A stretch of DNA of 64,000 bases, from contig NZ_JAOPFU010000001.1 in NCBI RefSeq assembly GCF_025515275.1, positions 124,001 through 188,000 on the forward strand, read 5' to 3'. A program made the position numbers and the translations under genes. Source of the DNA: Catenovulum sp. 2E275 (lineage in GTDB: Bacteria > Pseudomonadota > Gammaproteobacteria > Enterobacterales > Alteromonadaceae). Of the stretch, positions 17,475 through 27,444 are shown one piece after another. Each line of letters starts with the position of its first letter. Position 1 is the first letter of the stretch. A model generated the notes under the pieces. It did not search any database and was not told where the DNA came from. It worked only from the letters and a program-made list of their open reading frames with translations.

Positions 17475-20400
17475 ATGATATTTAATCGAAAAAAAACCTT
17501 GTTAGCCTGCTTAACGGCTCTTGGCACAATAAGCCATGTAGCACATGCAGCTGAGTGTGAAGCTCCGGCATGGTCAGCAGACACTCAATACCAAGGCGGA
17601 GAAACGGTTTCATACCTTAACGCTGAATATACAGCCAAATGGTGGGTACAAAACCAAGCACCAGATAAAACCAATCAATGGGGGCCTTGGGAATTTTTAA
17701 GTGATTGTGATACCACAACAGAACCCGATCCACAGGCGCCAGAAGAACCAGAGACAGATGGCGAACCAACTTCACAAGCGTCGGATTATCCGGTCTGTAC
17801 TTCCCAAGATTCAGATCCGGACGGTGACGGTTGGGGCTGGGAAAATGAACAAAGTTGTATCATTGTTAACCAGCCCGATCCTGAACCTACCGAATATCCA
17901 ACCTGCTCTTCAGCAGATTCAGATCCTGACGGTGATGGCTGGGGCTGGGAAAACAACCAAAGCTGTATAGTAGATGACACCCCGCCACAACAAGGCAATA
18001 TAGTAGAATATTCTGATACTCAAAATCCTTTAGTGCTTAACGTAAATGACGCCAACTTAACCAATGGAGCAGAGCTAGACGGCAATATTATTCACCTTAA
18101 TCAAGGTAAAGCAGAATGGCAGGTGAATGTAAGCACTCAGGTTTCTTCTGAAGCTGTTTTTAGTATCACTTCCCCTTATGGCGAAAAATCAAATACATTT
18201 TATGTTGACGGACAATATATAAATGTCACCACCAACTCATCCGCCGGGCAAAATATTACTTTAGGGCCGGTAACTTTATCTGCCGGACTTCACACAATTG
18301 GCATTGATGGTTCAAATGGCAACTGGGGCTATATTGATATTGAAAGCGTGCAAATTAACCCACCAGAAGTTGTTGAGGTTCCACCGGCTCTCTCTGTAAG
18401 CAGCACAATTTATAATCTGACAGACAATCAGGATTTGCTCATTGGTTTAGATGAAGGCACAGACACTTTCACAGGCGTTCGCTTAAAAGGCGTAACGCCA
18501 TCTGCTGGTGGGCAGGATGTTATCTATGTTGATAGCGGAAAGCTATTAACCGAAGGTGAAGATTATACTTTTTCCAATAATCAGCTTGTTTTTAAAGCCA
18601 GTTATTTAAGCCGCTTTCATGACTCGTATCGGGTTCGTTATGGTATAGAGTTTATCAATGCTCAACCTATTGACTTAATAGTGGATGTTATTGAACAAAC
18701 TGATCCCGTTATTGAAAGTGATTTAGTGACCTCAAATGCCACAACAGAAACCAAAGCATTATACCAAACCTTAAAAGCTGTACCTGATGATAGATTTTTC
18801 TTTGGTCAGCAAGATACAACCTCATACGGACGTGATGATAACGGCGCTAAATGGTCTGCATGGCAACATGAAGATCCAACCGTAGCTTATCGCCCGATTG
18901 CTTCAGATGTTCAGGATGTAACTGGTGCAATGCCTGCGGTCTACGGCTTCGATATTGCCGGTATTACCACAGATCAAAATATTGATGGTGTGCCGTGGGA
19001 AACTTACCGCCAAAATATGATAGATGCTTATAAACGTGGTGGCATAGTAACAGTTAGCTACCATGCACCTAATTTTGTAACTGAGCATTTAGCAACGCCG
19101 GGCAATATTACCGGCTCAAGTTGGGATACCAGTGGTAACACCTTATTTGAGGTATTGCCGGGAGGCTCAGCGCATCAGGCTTTAAAAGACAGACTCACTT
19201 TAATTGCTCAATTTTTCAAAAATTTAAAAGATGAAAACGGTACTCGAATTCCGGTTATTTTCCGCCCTTGGCATGAGGCAAGTGGTGATTTTTTCTGGTG
19301 GGGCATTGGCGCTTATGGCGGACAAAATGGCCAACCGGGTGATGCCGACCAAGCTACAATTGATGCATTTAAGCAACTTTATCAGTTCACTGTTACTTAT
19401 TTACGTGACGAGTTAGCAGTTGATAACTTAATTTATGCATTCTGCTCTGACTGGTTATGGAACTGGGACGGACAAGGTGTTGAAAAACATTACAAAGCTA
19501 TGTATCCGGGCAGTGATTATGTAGACATAATCGCACAGGATAACTATTGGCAATTAGAACAACCTTACGAGGCGGGCGGCGAATCTGAACGTTTTGCAAC
19601 CGTATTTCGTGATATTGTCGCGTTTGCTAAACAAGAAGGCAAACCAGCTGCACTTTCAGAAACCGGCCGTTTAAAAGATCAAACCGAATGGTTTACAAAA
19701 CATTTAATGCCAGTTTTTGAAGCCTACCCTGAAACATTAGGGATTTCCTACCTGTTAGTTTGGAGAAATCCAATTAACCGTGAAGATCAGTTTGTTGTAC
19801 CATTTGAAAATGACGGTTCAGCCGATGCGAATGACTTTATTGATTTTTATAACAGCTCTAAAACGGTATTTGGCGATACTATGGGCAATGTTTACGATAA
19901 TGACTTTAGCTTTCCGACATTACCAACTGATCCAACCGACCCGACTGACCCGACAGATCCCACTGACCCGACAGATCCAACTGACCCGACAGATCCAACC
20001 GATCCCACTAACCCAACCGATCCCACTGACCCAACAGATCTTCCAGTTGAGCCAGTTCAAAGCCAAACTTATAGTTTTGAGCAGGCAAGTATTGCTGGCG
20101 GAACGGAACTCAGAGACGATTCAGTTTATTTAACAGAAGAAGGTTCAGAGGCCATTTGGAATTTTAATATTGATATTCCGGGTGAATACCGTATTACCCT
20201 AACCTACAGCACGCCAGATGGCTCTAAAGTAAATACCTTTGTTGTAGACGGTAGTGGCACTTCTCAAACATTTGATTCAGAAACCCCAACTACTCTAACT
20301 CAAACTTTGCAGCTATCTGCCGGAGAACATAGTGTAGGTATGGTAGCCCGTAGCGGAAACTGGGGTTATATGGCTTTGCATAGCTTAAAAGTCGATTTAC

Positions 20401-21911
20401 TCGGTGGCTTGCAAATTAATAGCCCGGCAACTCTCAGCCAAATCCCAACGGGTTCAGATATTGTAATTGAGTATGCAAAATATGGCAGTAGCACACTCAC
20501 CTACTCGTTAAATGGTGCAGACGCTATCGCCTATACCGGCGAAAGTCCGTTAACTATTGCTAATCAGGGTGATGGCGTTTACCGAGTCAAGCTAAGCCTT
20601 GACGGGACTGATATTCGTGAAAGCCTACGTGTTACAGTAGGTGAAGTAACAGGTCCACAATTTGTTGAAACCGCAGGTTCTCAGTTTGTATTAGGCAATA
20701 AGCCATTTTATTTTAACGGTTCAAACCAATATTATTTAATGTACAAACCAGAAGATATGGCGAAAGACTTTTTTGATCGCGCCGCTCATCTAGGGTTAGA
20801 TGTCGTAAGAACTTGGATGTTCTGTAATGATACAAAAACGCATGATGGTGTTTGCATTAACATGAAGGTTGGCGATAACTTTTTACTCAGTATGGAACCG
20901 TCAGAACGTACCGCCGAGCAACAAGCTATTATTGACCGCAGTTTTGAGCTATTTGACAATTATGTTGCTTTAGCTGAAGAACGAGGTATTCGTTTAGTAT
21001 TATCACTGGCCGACCATTGGAACTTCTTTGGTAGTATAAATACTTACGGTGGTTACGCTGATGAAACCGGACGCGAACAATTTAAACAATTTATTACCCG
21101 CTTGGTTAATCATACGAACCAATTCACCGGTCTTAAATATAACGAAGATCCAACCATAATGATGTGGGAACTAGCAAATGAACCCCGCATTGGCTCTGAC
21201 CTTGAAGGCTTTAAAACTTGGGTCGACGATATATCCGCTCATATTTCACAAGTCGCGCCAAACCAATTAGTTTCGATTGGGATGGAATCCTCATTTGAAC
21301 ATTCAGGGGCGAATGATAGTTATGAAAATTTAAAACTATTAAACGAAAACCCGAATATTGATGCCATTAGTGCACATTTATATCCAACATGGTGGAGTAT
21401 GTCGGATGCTGAAACCATTGAAAACTTTGATTTATTAGCTCAACTTGCACAAGAATTAGATAAACCGGCTTACATTGGTGAATTTAGCTGGCCTGCCAAT
21501 GTGGTTCGTCAGGAAGGTAACCCAAGTGGTGCAGCGACCGGTACCATTGCTGCTGGTTTAGCAAAACGAGCTGAGTTATTTACAGACTGGTACGCCAAAG
21601 CATGGGAGCTAAAAGACTCAATTGGCGGCATGTTAAGCTGGCAATTATCTGGCCTTGAATGGGGTAACGGTAATACCGGCAGTTGTCAGTGGTGCTCAGG
21701 TCCTTATGGCGAATATTCCGGCGGCTGGTCAGCCAATAACGATGGCTTCCAGTATTATTGCACTATAAGCTCGGCTGAGTTTTCAATCACCACATTAGGT
21801 GCACCGGGCAGTAACGTAGAGGGAGATACCATTAACCTGGATCTTCATGAACCAGTTTGTGACATTATTAAAGAATACTCAGTTAAATATGATGACTTAA
21901 ATAATCAATAA
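17475..21911 (+). CDS. Bifunctional multimodular beta-mannanase: CBM5/12, two CBM10, CBM6/35-like, X2-like, GH26, linker, CBM6/35-like, GH5
   Basis: 1478 residues, secreted (signal peptide 1-26). Modules in order: CBM5/12-like 28-76 (YQGGETVSYLNAEYTAKWW); two CBM10 at about 105-131 and 141-166; a CBM6/35-like sandwich about 176-297; an X2/Ig-like domain about 302-406; a GH26 mannanase about 415-810 with acid/base E601 (FRPWHEASGDFFWWG) and nucleophile E729 (ALSETG); a (DPT)n linker 817-855; a second CBM6/35-like domain about 862-977; a short Ig-like piece; and a GH5_7-like mannanase about 1061-1478 with acid/base E1236 (WELANEPR) and nucleophile E1336 (YIGEFSW). Both catalytic sites look intact. 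It should attack insoluble mannan with two different mannanase clans on one chain. GGAG lies 7 nt before the ATG. Confidence 0.93.
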   Translation: MIFNRKKTLLACLTALGTISHVAHAAECEAPAWSADTQYQGGETVSYLNAEYTAKWWVQNQAPDKTNQWGPWEFLSDCDTTTEPDPQAPEEPETDGEPTSQASDYPVCTSQDSDPDGDGWGWENEQSCIIVNQPDPEPTEYPTCSSADSDPDGDGWGWENNQSCIVDDTPPQQGNIVEYSDTQNPLVLNVNDANLTNGAELDGNIIHLNQGKAEWQVNVSTQVSSEAVFSITSPYGEKSNTFYVDGQYINVTTNSSAGQNITLGPVTLSAGLHTIGIDGSNGNWGYIDIESVQINPPEVVEVPPALSVSSTIYNLTDNQDLLIGLDEGTDTFTGVRLKGVTPSAGGQDVIYVDSGKLLTEGEDYTFSNNQLVFKASYLSRFHDSYRVRYGIEFINAQPIDLIVDVIEQTDPVIESDLVTSNATTETKALYQTLKAVPDDRFFFGQQDTTSYGRDDNGAKWSAWQHEDPTVAYRPIASDVQDVTGAMPAVYGFDIAGITTDQNIDGVPWETYRQNMIDAYKRGGIVTVSYHAPNFVTEHLATPGNITGSSWDTSGNTLFEVLPGGSAHQALKDRLTLIAQFFKNLKDENGTRIPVIFRPWHEASGDFFWWGIGAYGGQNGQPGDADQATIDAFKQLYQFTVTYLRDELAVDNLIYAFCSDWLWNWDGQGVEKHYKAMYPGSDYVDIIAQDNYWQLEQPYEAGGESERFATVFRDIVAFAKQEGKPAALSETGRLKDQTEWFTKHLMPVFEAYPETLGISYLLVWRNPINREDQFVVPFENDGSADANDFIDFYNSSKTVFGDTMGNVYDNDFSFPTLPTDPTDPTDPTDPTDPTDPTDPTDPTDPTNPTDPTDPTDLPVEPVQSQTYSFEQASIAGGTELRDDSVYLTEEGSEAIWNFNIDIPGEYRITLTYSTPDGSKVNTFVVDGSGTSQTFDSETPTTLTQTLQLSAGEHSVGMVARSGNWGYMALHSLKVDLLGGLQINSPATLSQIPTGSDIVIEYAKYGSSTLTYSLNGADAIAYTGESPLTIANQGDGVYRVKLSLDGTDIRESLRVTVGEVTGPQFVETAGSQFVLGNKPFYFNGSNQYYLMYKPEDMAKDFFDRAAHLGLDVVRTWMFCNDTKTHDGVCINMKVGDNFLLSMEPSERTAEQQAIIDRSFELFDNYVALAEERGIRLVLSLADHWNFFGSINTYGGYADETGREQFKQFITRLVNHTNQFTGLKYNEDPTIMMWELANEPRIGSDLEGFKTWVDDISAHISQVAPNQLVSIGMESSFEHSGANDSYENLKLLNENPNIDAISAHLYPTWWSMSDAETIENFDLLAQLAQELDKPAYIGEFSWPANVVRQEGNPSGAATGTIAAGLAKRAELFTDWYAKAWELKDSIGGMLSWQLSGLEWGNGNTGSCQWCSGPYGEYSGGWSANNDGFQYYCTISSAEFSITTLGAPGSNVEGDTINLDLHEPVCDIIKEYSVKYDDLNNQ
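19923..20039 (+). repeat. Short tandem repeats encoding an Asp-Pro-Thr linker
   Basis: A run of 9-bp units coding for about 13 DPT repeats (one is NPT) links the GH26 half to the CBM/GH5 half. Such arrays can change in copy number by slippage, so linker length may vary among strains. Confidence 0.85.
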
Positions 21912-21931
21912 ACCTGACTCAAGTTAATCCC

Positions 21932-21959
21932 AAAAGCCAGAGTGAACTCTGGCTTTTTT
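21932..21959. terminator. Bidirectional rho-independent terminator
   Basis: AAAAGCCAGAG (21932-21942), loop TGAA, CTCTGGCTTTT (21947-21957), with T-runs on both strands. It serves the double mannanase on the plus strand and the AraC regulator on the minus strand. Confidence 0.9.
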
Positions 21960-21977
21960 ATTCCATGAATGAATTAA

Positions 21978-23108
21978 TTATTTTGTTATGGTTTTACGGA
22001 ACTGGCTGGGCGTCATATTAAATTTCTTTTTAAACAAGGTATTATAAACCGACTTACTGTTAAAACCGGCATCGTAAAATATATCAGTGATACTGCGGTG
22101 ATTTTGTGCCGGGTCTTCTAATAAACGTTTAGCCTCGTTAATCCGGTAATTATTAATAAACTCATAAAAGTTAATTTGATAATGACGGTTAATCGTGGCA
22201 GATAAATCTTTCACCGGAATATCCACTTTTTCGGCCATACGCTCAAACGATAAATTTGGATTTAGATATAATTTATCCTGCTCCATCGCAGTTTCGAGCC
22301 TTGTAACATATTCCATATTAACCGGCTCTTTAACTGCTGCTATTTTTCGCTTTTGCTGATCAGTCATCGAAAAATGATTAACCGCTAAAAATACCACTAC
22401 ATTGGTCAAAGCAAACAGCATGTAATAATCACTTAGCCCAATAATTTCAACCAAATCATAATGGCTTAATCCCCAAATTGAGTGGTATACCTTCATCGCG
22501 CTTAATACCAGCTCCCACCCTAAAATGGCGGTATAAGCAATAATCACCTGTAATAACCAAGGCGGCGAACTCCCCTGCTCATTTTGTTTAAAATGAATTT
22601 GAATTAGCCTGATTGCAGCCGCTAAATATATTAACCGCACTAATTTGGCGATAAAATCAACGGTGACAAAATCTAAATCAGCAAACGAATAAGTTCTGAT
22701 TAACTGATCTTTTACTGCAACAGGCAGCAGGTAAAAGTCAGCGATTAAATAGCCAATAAACACAGCTGCCAATATAGCGTGCGCTAAATGGTAAACTTTA
22801 AGTTTAAAGTTAGGATTGAGTACAGCGCAGACATACAAATAAATCAGCGGTGCGTCCAGCCAATAAGAAAAGTTAAAAATTAAAAATAAATTAGGAGAAA
22901 GATCTAATACCCAATATCTGAACGTGCTACCCCACAGCACCAGTTCGTGAAACGAAATACTGGCGCGCACGGCAAAAAAGGCAATTAACAGACAGATAGC
23001 TAAATTTTTTGTTTTTTTAGTCACAAATAAAAAAACAACAATTGCTAAACTTTCAAAAGCCGTCAACAACAAAATCAGGTCGTGAAGATTAAATAAAGTT
23101 TTATCCAT
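21978..23108 (-). CDS. Membrane-bound AraC-family transcriptional regulator
   Basis: 376 residues. The N-terminal two thirds (1 to about 250) is hydrophobic with about seven membrane segments; residues about 270-376 are an AraC-type double helix-turn-helix domain (SFERMAEKVDIPVKDLSATINRHYQINFYEFINNYRINEAKRLL...SITDIFYDAGFNSKSVYNTLFKKKFNMTPSQFRK). Membrane AraC proteins of this layout are known in Alteromonadales and Bacteroidetes and are thought to sense outside signals directly. It lies 91 bp downstream of the sugar transporter on the same strand and is probably co-transcribed. It may control the transporter/GH3 pair, though the palindromes there look more like LacI-type sites. Confidence 0.88.
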   Translation of the reverse strand: MDKTLFNLHDLILLLTAFESLAIVVFLFVTKKTKNLAICLLIAFFAVRASISFHELVLWGSTFRYWVLDLSPNLFLIFNFSYWLDAPLIYLYVCAVLNPNFKLKVYHLAHAILAAVFIGYLIADFYLLPVAVKDQLIRTYSFADLDFVTVDFIAKLVRLIYLAAAIRLIQIHFKQNEQGSSPPWLLQVIIAYTAILGWELVLSAMKVYHSIWGLSHYDLVEIIGLSDYYMLFALTNVVVFLAVNHFSMTDQQKRKIAAVKEPVNMEYVTRLETAMEQDKLYLNPNLSFERMAEKVDIPVKDLSATINRHYQINFYEFINNYRINEAKRLLEDPAQNHRSITDIFYDAGFNSKSVYNTLFKKKFNMTPSQFRKTITK

Positions 23109-23199
23109 CTATTTTCGATACCTACTGAAAAAACTGCAAAATGATATATGTTACCTTGATTTAGCTATATTTTACATAAAATCAACAATTAAGCCTAAA

Positions 23200-24459
23200 T
23201 TATCCTGCACGCATTAAAGTACACACTTTTTTAACCGGTGCAGATAATGCAAAAAAGACAATAAAAATATAACAGGCAGCCGGGATTAAAAACGAAATTT
23301 GAACATGCCAGATATCTGCTACAACGCCTTGAATTAACGGTAAAATTGCCCCGCCAACAATCGCCAAACACAACAAGCCAGATGCCTGACTGGTCTGTGC
23401 ACCTAAACCAACCAAAGACAAACTAAAAATAGTCGGAAACATAATTGAATTGCATAATCCGGTTAATAACACAGCATACATAGCTAAATAACCACTGCTG
23501 AAAATGGCAATCAATAAACAAACAATCGCAGCAATACCATTAAAAGCCAGCACATATCTTGCTTTTATTTTTCGCATAATAATTGAGCCAATAAATCGCC
23601 CTATCATAGCGCCACCCCAATACAGCGCAATATAACGCGCAGCCTGAGACTCATGTAAACCAGCAATACTTGGTTCAGCAATAAAATTGACCAAAAAGCT
23701 GCCAATAGACACCTCTGCCCCCACATATAAAAACAAGCCGACAGTGCCCAGCATTAAATGTTTATGCTCAAGTACAGATGATGTATTAGCCAATGCCTGT
23801 TGTGGTTCGCTTTCTATTTGTGGCAGTTGTAATTTATAAAACAGTAAAGCCACCAAAAAAACTGTTAATGCAATTAACATATAAGGCAATTGAACTGACT
23901 TAACCGAATGATCTAAGTTGCTGATTTCAGATAAAATAAACGCAGCGCCAAATAGTGGTGCTATGGTTGTACCCAAAGAGTTAAACGCCTGAGTCATAGT
24001 TAAACGCTCAGAGGCTGTATCTGGCGATCCTAAAATAGTGACATACGGATTAGCTGATACCTGCAAAATCGTCACGCCGGAAGCCAACAAAAATAAAGAA
24101 GCTAAAAAACAAGGATACGAAACCATTAACGCTGATGGATAAATGGCCACACAACCCAGTGCAACCCCAATTAACCCAACCACAATTCCGTTTTTATAAC
24201 CAATTTTTTTAACCAACTGACCAGCCGGAATCGAGACAATAAAATAAGCCCCAAAAAAGCAGCTTTGAATAAGCATTGCTTGGGTATAATTTAATGAAAA
24301 CACCTGCTTTAAATGCGGGATTAAAATATCGTTTAAACTGGTTAAAAATCCCCAAATAAAAAATAAACTGGTTAACCAGATTAACGAACTAACATATTTA
24401 GCCTGTACTGAACTTTGACCTGCTTTGACGTGATTAGAATGATTAAATGCGCCTGCCAT
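23200..24459 (-). CDS. Sugar MFS transporter (FucP/GluP-like, hexose:H+ symporter)
   Basis: 419 residues with about twelve membrane helices. Family marks are FFIWGFLTSLNDILIPHLK in TM1, GAYFIVSIPAGQLVKKIGYKNG after TM2, ILQVSANPYVTILG, and TMTQAFNSLGTTIAPLFGAAF, as in the fucose/glucose/galactose permease group. It would import a monosaccharide, most likely the product of the saccharide enzymes beside it (glucose, mannose or galactose); the exact sugar is not readable. GGAG lies 5 nt before the ATG. It is divergent from the GH3 gene, and both share the control region 24460-24838 with two GAACGTTC palindromes. Confidence 0.92.
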   Translation of the reverse strand: MAGAFNHSNHVKAGQSSVQAKYVSSLIWLTSLFFIWGFLTSLNDILIPHLKQVFSLNYTQAMLIQSCFFGAYFIVSIPAGQLVKKIGYKNGIVVGLIGVALGCVAIYPSALMVSYPCFLASLFLLASGVTILQVSANPYVTILGSPDTASERLTMTQAFNSLGTTIAPLFGAAFILSEISNLDHSVKSVQLPYMLIALTVFLVALLFYKLQLPQIESEPQQALANTSSVLEHKHLMLGTVGLFLYVGAEVSIGSFLVNFIAEPSIAGLHESQAARYIALYWGGAMIGRFIGSIIMRKIKARYVLAFNGIAAIVCLLIAIFSSGYLAMYAVLLTGLCNSIMFPTIFSLSLVGLGAQTSQASGLLCLAIVGGAILPLIQGVVADIWHVQISFLIPAACYIFIVFFALSAPVKKVCTLMRAG

Positions 24460-24582
24460 GACGACTCCAAAAGTAAGTTAAATAATTCAACCTTTGCTCA
24501 TAAACCTGAGCAATAGTTATTTACAAAAATCGTAAATTTAAATTACAAAATAATCGTCTCAGCAAAGCCAAAAACACAAAAC

Positions 24583-24607
24583 AGAACGTTCTTATCCCAA
24601 TAAGAAC
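24583..24607. promoter_or_regulatory. Palindrome AGAACGTTCT with adjoining inverted repeat
   Basis: AGAACGTTCT (24583-24592) is a perfect palindrome with a central CG, as in LacI-type operators. It overlaps a second inverted repeat, GTTCTTAT-CCCA-ATAAGAAC (24588-24607). It is about 125 bp from the MFS start. Confidence 0.5.
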
Positions 24608-24730
24608 GCTAAAAACACACTTAATCTATTTAAATTTGATTAATTAAAATTAACTGACCATAGACCAACAAAATAACATTTTCAATATTTATCAACCAAT
24701 TAAATTGATAACTTGCGTTTTATTTAATCT

Positions 24731-24744
24731 CGAACGTTCTAATT
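24731..24744. promoter_or_regulatory. Putative operator CGAACGTTCTAATT upstream of GH3
   Basis: CGAACGTTCTAATT is identical to the sequence at 28431-28444 upstream of receptor 2. It lies 94 bp before the GH3 start. Recurrence of a 14-mer with a GAACGTTC core in control regions of one locus suggests a shared regulator. Confidence 0.6.
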
Positions 24745-24838
24745 GCCAGTTTGTGCCAGTTCACTGACGAAGCCACTTAACAGTTTGCTTACAATTTAAA
24801 TTAATCTGCACTAAAACCTCAATTCAGGAGTTAATATT

Positions 24839-27406
24839 TTGAAGTTAAATTATCCAAAAACTCAGTTAAGTTTGGCACTGGCAGCCATTTTTAGTTTGGC
24901 GGCCTGTAGCCATCAAACCACCAGCGAACAGGCAAGCACCACCACTGCGGTTAGCTCAATCGCTAATCCAGATGTGTGGCCAGAAGTAAAAAGCAAAATA
25001 AAAATCAATCAAGATGATGAAGCTAAAATCAGTCAAATCATTAACAAGATGACGATTGAACAAAAAGTCGCTCAAATGATCCAACCTGAAATTAGAGCAT
25101 TTGATGTAGAAGATATGCGCAAATATGGCTTTGGTTCTTATTTAAATGGCGGCGGCGCGTTTCCGAATAATGATAAATACGCCAGCATGCAGGACTGGGC
25201 AGATTTAGCCGAAGAAATGTATCAAGCATCGGTGGACGATAGCCTAGATGGAAACAACATTCCCACTATGTGGGGTACAGACGCAGTACATGGCCATAAT
25301 AATGTGATAGGGGCGACTGTTTATCCGCATAATATTGGGTTGGGCGCTATGCATAACCCAGAGTTAATTGAAAAAATTGGCGCAGCGACAGCCAAAATTG
25401 TTCAAGTAACCGGTATTGATTGGGTATTTGCGCCGACCGTTGCTGTGGTACGTGATGACAGATGGGGGCGAACTTATGAGGGATATTCAGAAGATCCTGA
25501 GCTTGTAAAACAATATGCCAGCGCTATGGTAAAAGGCATGCAAGGCGAAGCTGGTAAAAACTTTATGGGCGACGGTACAGTCATCGCAACGGCCAAACAT
25601 TTTTTAGGCGATGGCGGCACAGATTTAGGCATAGATCAGGGAAATAATTTAGCCTCAGAAGCAGATTTAGTTCGCCTACATGCACAAGGTTATGTGAGTG
25701 CAATTGAAGAAGGTGTGCAGACAATTATGGCCTCGTTTAATAGCTGGCATGGAGAAAAAATGCATGGCAACCATTCCATGTTAACTACAGTATTAAAACA
25801 AAAAATGGGATTTGACGGCTTAGTGGTTGGCGACTGGGACGGTCATGGCCAAGTGACCGGCTGTTCAAACGCAAGCTGTGCACAAGCGATAAATGCCGGT
25901 GTCGATATCATTATGGTGCCTAATGAATGGAAAGCCATGTATGAAAATACGGTATCTCAAGTGAAAAGCGGCGAAATTTCAATTGCCAGAATTGATGATG
26001 CCGTACGCCGTATTTTGCGGGTAAAAATGCGTGCTGGTTTATTTAATGGCGAGTCACCCATTAATCGTGCATTTGCCGGTGAGCAAAGTTTGTTAGGGGC
26101 AACACAGCACAGACAACTTGCACGTCAGGCTGTTCGAGAATCTTTAGTGTTACTTAAAAATAATCAGCAAGTTTTACCAATTAATCCAAGCCAACATATT
26201 TTAGTCGCTGGCAGCGGCGCTGATGATATTGGCAAACAAAGTGGTGGTTGGACAATTTCATGGCAAGGCACAGGTAATAAAAATTCTGATTTTCCGGGCG
26301 CCAGTTCAATTTACGATGGCATTAAACAGGCTGTCGATAATGCAGGCGGAAAAACTGAGCTTAATCAAAACGGGGATTTTACTCAAAAACCAGATGTTGC
26401 CATTGTGGTATTTGGTGAAAACCCGTATGCCGAAGGTGTTGGTGATATTGAGGGCATTGAGTACCAAAGAGGCAATAAACGCGATATTAAATTATTGAAT
26501 AAATTAAAAGCTCAAGGCATTCCGGTCGTTTCTGTATTTTTATCTGGCCGCCCACTGTGGGTAAATGCTGAACTAAATGCATCTGATGCTTTTGTTGCGG
26601 CTTGGCTGCCCGGCTCTGAAGGGATTGGAATTGCAGATGTATTATTAAGCAAAACCAATGGCGAGGTTAATTATGACTTTAGCGGTAAATTGGCTTATTC
26701 GTGGCCAAAATCAGATGCTCAGGTGGTATTAAATGTCGGCGATCAAAATTACGATCCGTTATTTCCTTATGGTTATGGCTTAACCTATCAAGACAATATT
26801 AATCTGCCAGATACTTTAAATGAAATTGCACAAGTAAAATTTGAAGTGGACTTAGATGAAGCTGTCGTTTTATTTGATTCACAGCCGCAGCAAGATTTAG
26901 GTTTATATTTAGGTGACAAAGCAAGCTGGGCAGTGCCGGTTGCAACCAGCATAGTCACCACTCAAGGCTCTGATAATTTGCATTTAAAAACCACGGATAA
27001 AAACGTGCAGGAAGATGCCAGACTGCTGACTTGGGCTGGTGTTAGTTTAGCATCCGCTTATTTAGCCTGGAGTGAACCGCATGATATGTCGGTTTATCTG
27101 AATAATCATACTGCACTCACGGTTAATATGAGAGTTGAACAAATGCCGCAAGGCAGTTTTAAACTCAATATGCAATCGGGCAAACAGCAAGCCGGTGTAG
27201 AATTAAATGAGCTATTAAATACCTTACCTAAACAACAATGGCACAATATCAGTGTTGCCTTAAACTGTTTTGAACAAACCGGAATTAACTTTAGCGAATT
27301 AGATTCACCGTTTGCACTAGCAACCGATGGTAAAGCAAAAATTTCATTTGCCGAAGTAAGCTGGAAACCAAAATCAGCAGATAATGCTGATATTAATTGT
27401 CAATAA
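24839..27406 (+). CDS. Glycoside hydrolase family 3 exo-beta-glucosidase-type lipoprotein (ExoP-like)
   Basis: 855 residues from TTG at 24839, supported by GGAG 8 nt upstream. A lipoprotein signal ends at LAAC (C23). It has a GH3 N-terminal barrel (about 60-400) with nucleophile D332 in LVVGDWDGHGQ, and an alpha/beta sandwich (about 430-660) with the expected acid/base Glu in VVFGENPYAEG. A C-terminal galactose-binding-like domain (about 690-850) resembles that of the marine exo-glucanase ExoP. It should remove single glucose (or other beta-linked) residues from oligosaccharide ends at the cell envelope; beta-1,4-glucosyl units of glucomannan would fit the context. Xylosidase or mannosidase activity cannot be excluded. 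Confidence 0.9.
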   Translation: MKLNYPKTQLSLALAAIFSLAACSHQTTSEQASTTTAVSSIANPDVWPEVKSKIKINQDDEAKISQIINKMTIEQKVAQMIQPEIRAFDVEDMRKYGFGSYLNGGGAFPNNDKYASMQDWADLAEEMYQASVDDSLDGNNIPTMWGTDAVHGHNNVIGATVYPHNIGLGAMHNPELIEKIGAATAKIVQVTGIDWVFAPTVAVVRDDRWGRTYEGYSEDPELVKQYASAMVKGMQGEAGKNFMGDGTVIATAKHFLGDGGTDLGIDQGNNLASEADLVRLHAQGYVSAIEEGVQTIMASFNSWHGEKMHGNHSMLTTVLKQKMGFDGLVVGDWDGHGQVTGCSNASCAQAINAGVDIIMVPNEWKAMYENTVSQVKSGEISIARIDDAVRRILRVKMRAGLFNGESPINRAFAGEQSLLGATQHRQLARQAVRESLVLLKNNQQVLPINPSQHILVAGSGADDIGKQSGGWTISWQGTGNKNSDFPGASSIYDGIKQAVDNAGGKTELNQNGDFTQKPDVAIVVFGENPYAEGVGDIEGIEYQRGNKRDIKLLNKLKAQGIPVVSVFLSGRPLWVNAELNASDAFVAAWLPGSEGIGIADVLLSKTNGEVNYDFSGKLAYSWPKSDAQVVLNVGDQNYDPLFPYGYGLTYQDNINLPDTLNEIAQVKFEVDLDEAVVLFDSQPQQDLGLYLGDKASWAVPVATSIVTTQGSDNLHLKTTDKNVQEDARLLTWAGVSLASAYLAWSEPHDMSVYLNNHTALTVNMRVEQMPQGSFKLNMQSGKQQAGVELNELLNTLPKQQWHNISVALNCFEQTGINFSELDSPFALATDGKAKISFAEVSWKPKSADNADINCQ

Positions 27407-27419
27407 TTTTCATCAACCC

Positions 27420-27444
27420 AAAACAGCCAGTTGCTGGCTGTTTT
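27420..27444 (+). terminator. Rho-independent terminator of GH3
   Basis: AAAACAGCCAG (27420-27430), loop TTG, CTGGCTGTTTT (27434-27444): an 11-bp perfect stem ending in a T run. Confidence 0.85.

Larger units (their letters stand above)
24460..24838. other. Divergent control region between the MFS transporter and GH3
   Basis: About 380 bp, AT-rich, without a gene. It contains the palindromes at 24583 and 24731 listed separately. No CCGG operator is present, which sets this pair apart from the mannan locus. Confidence 0.6.
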
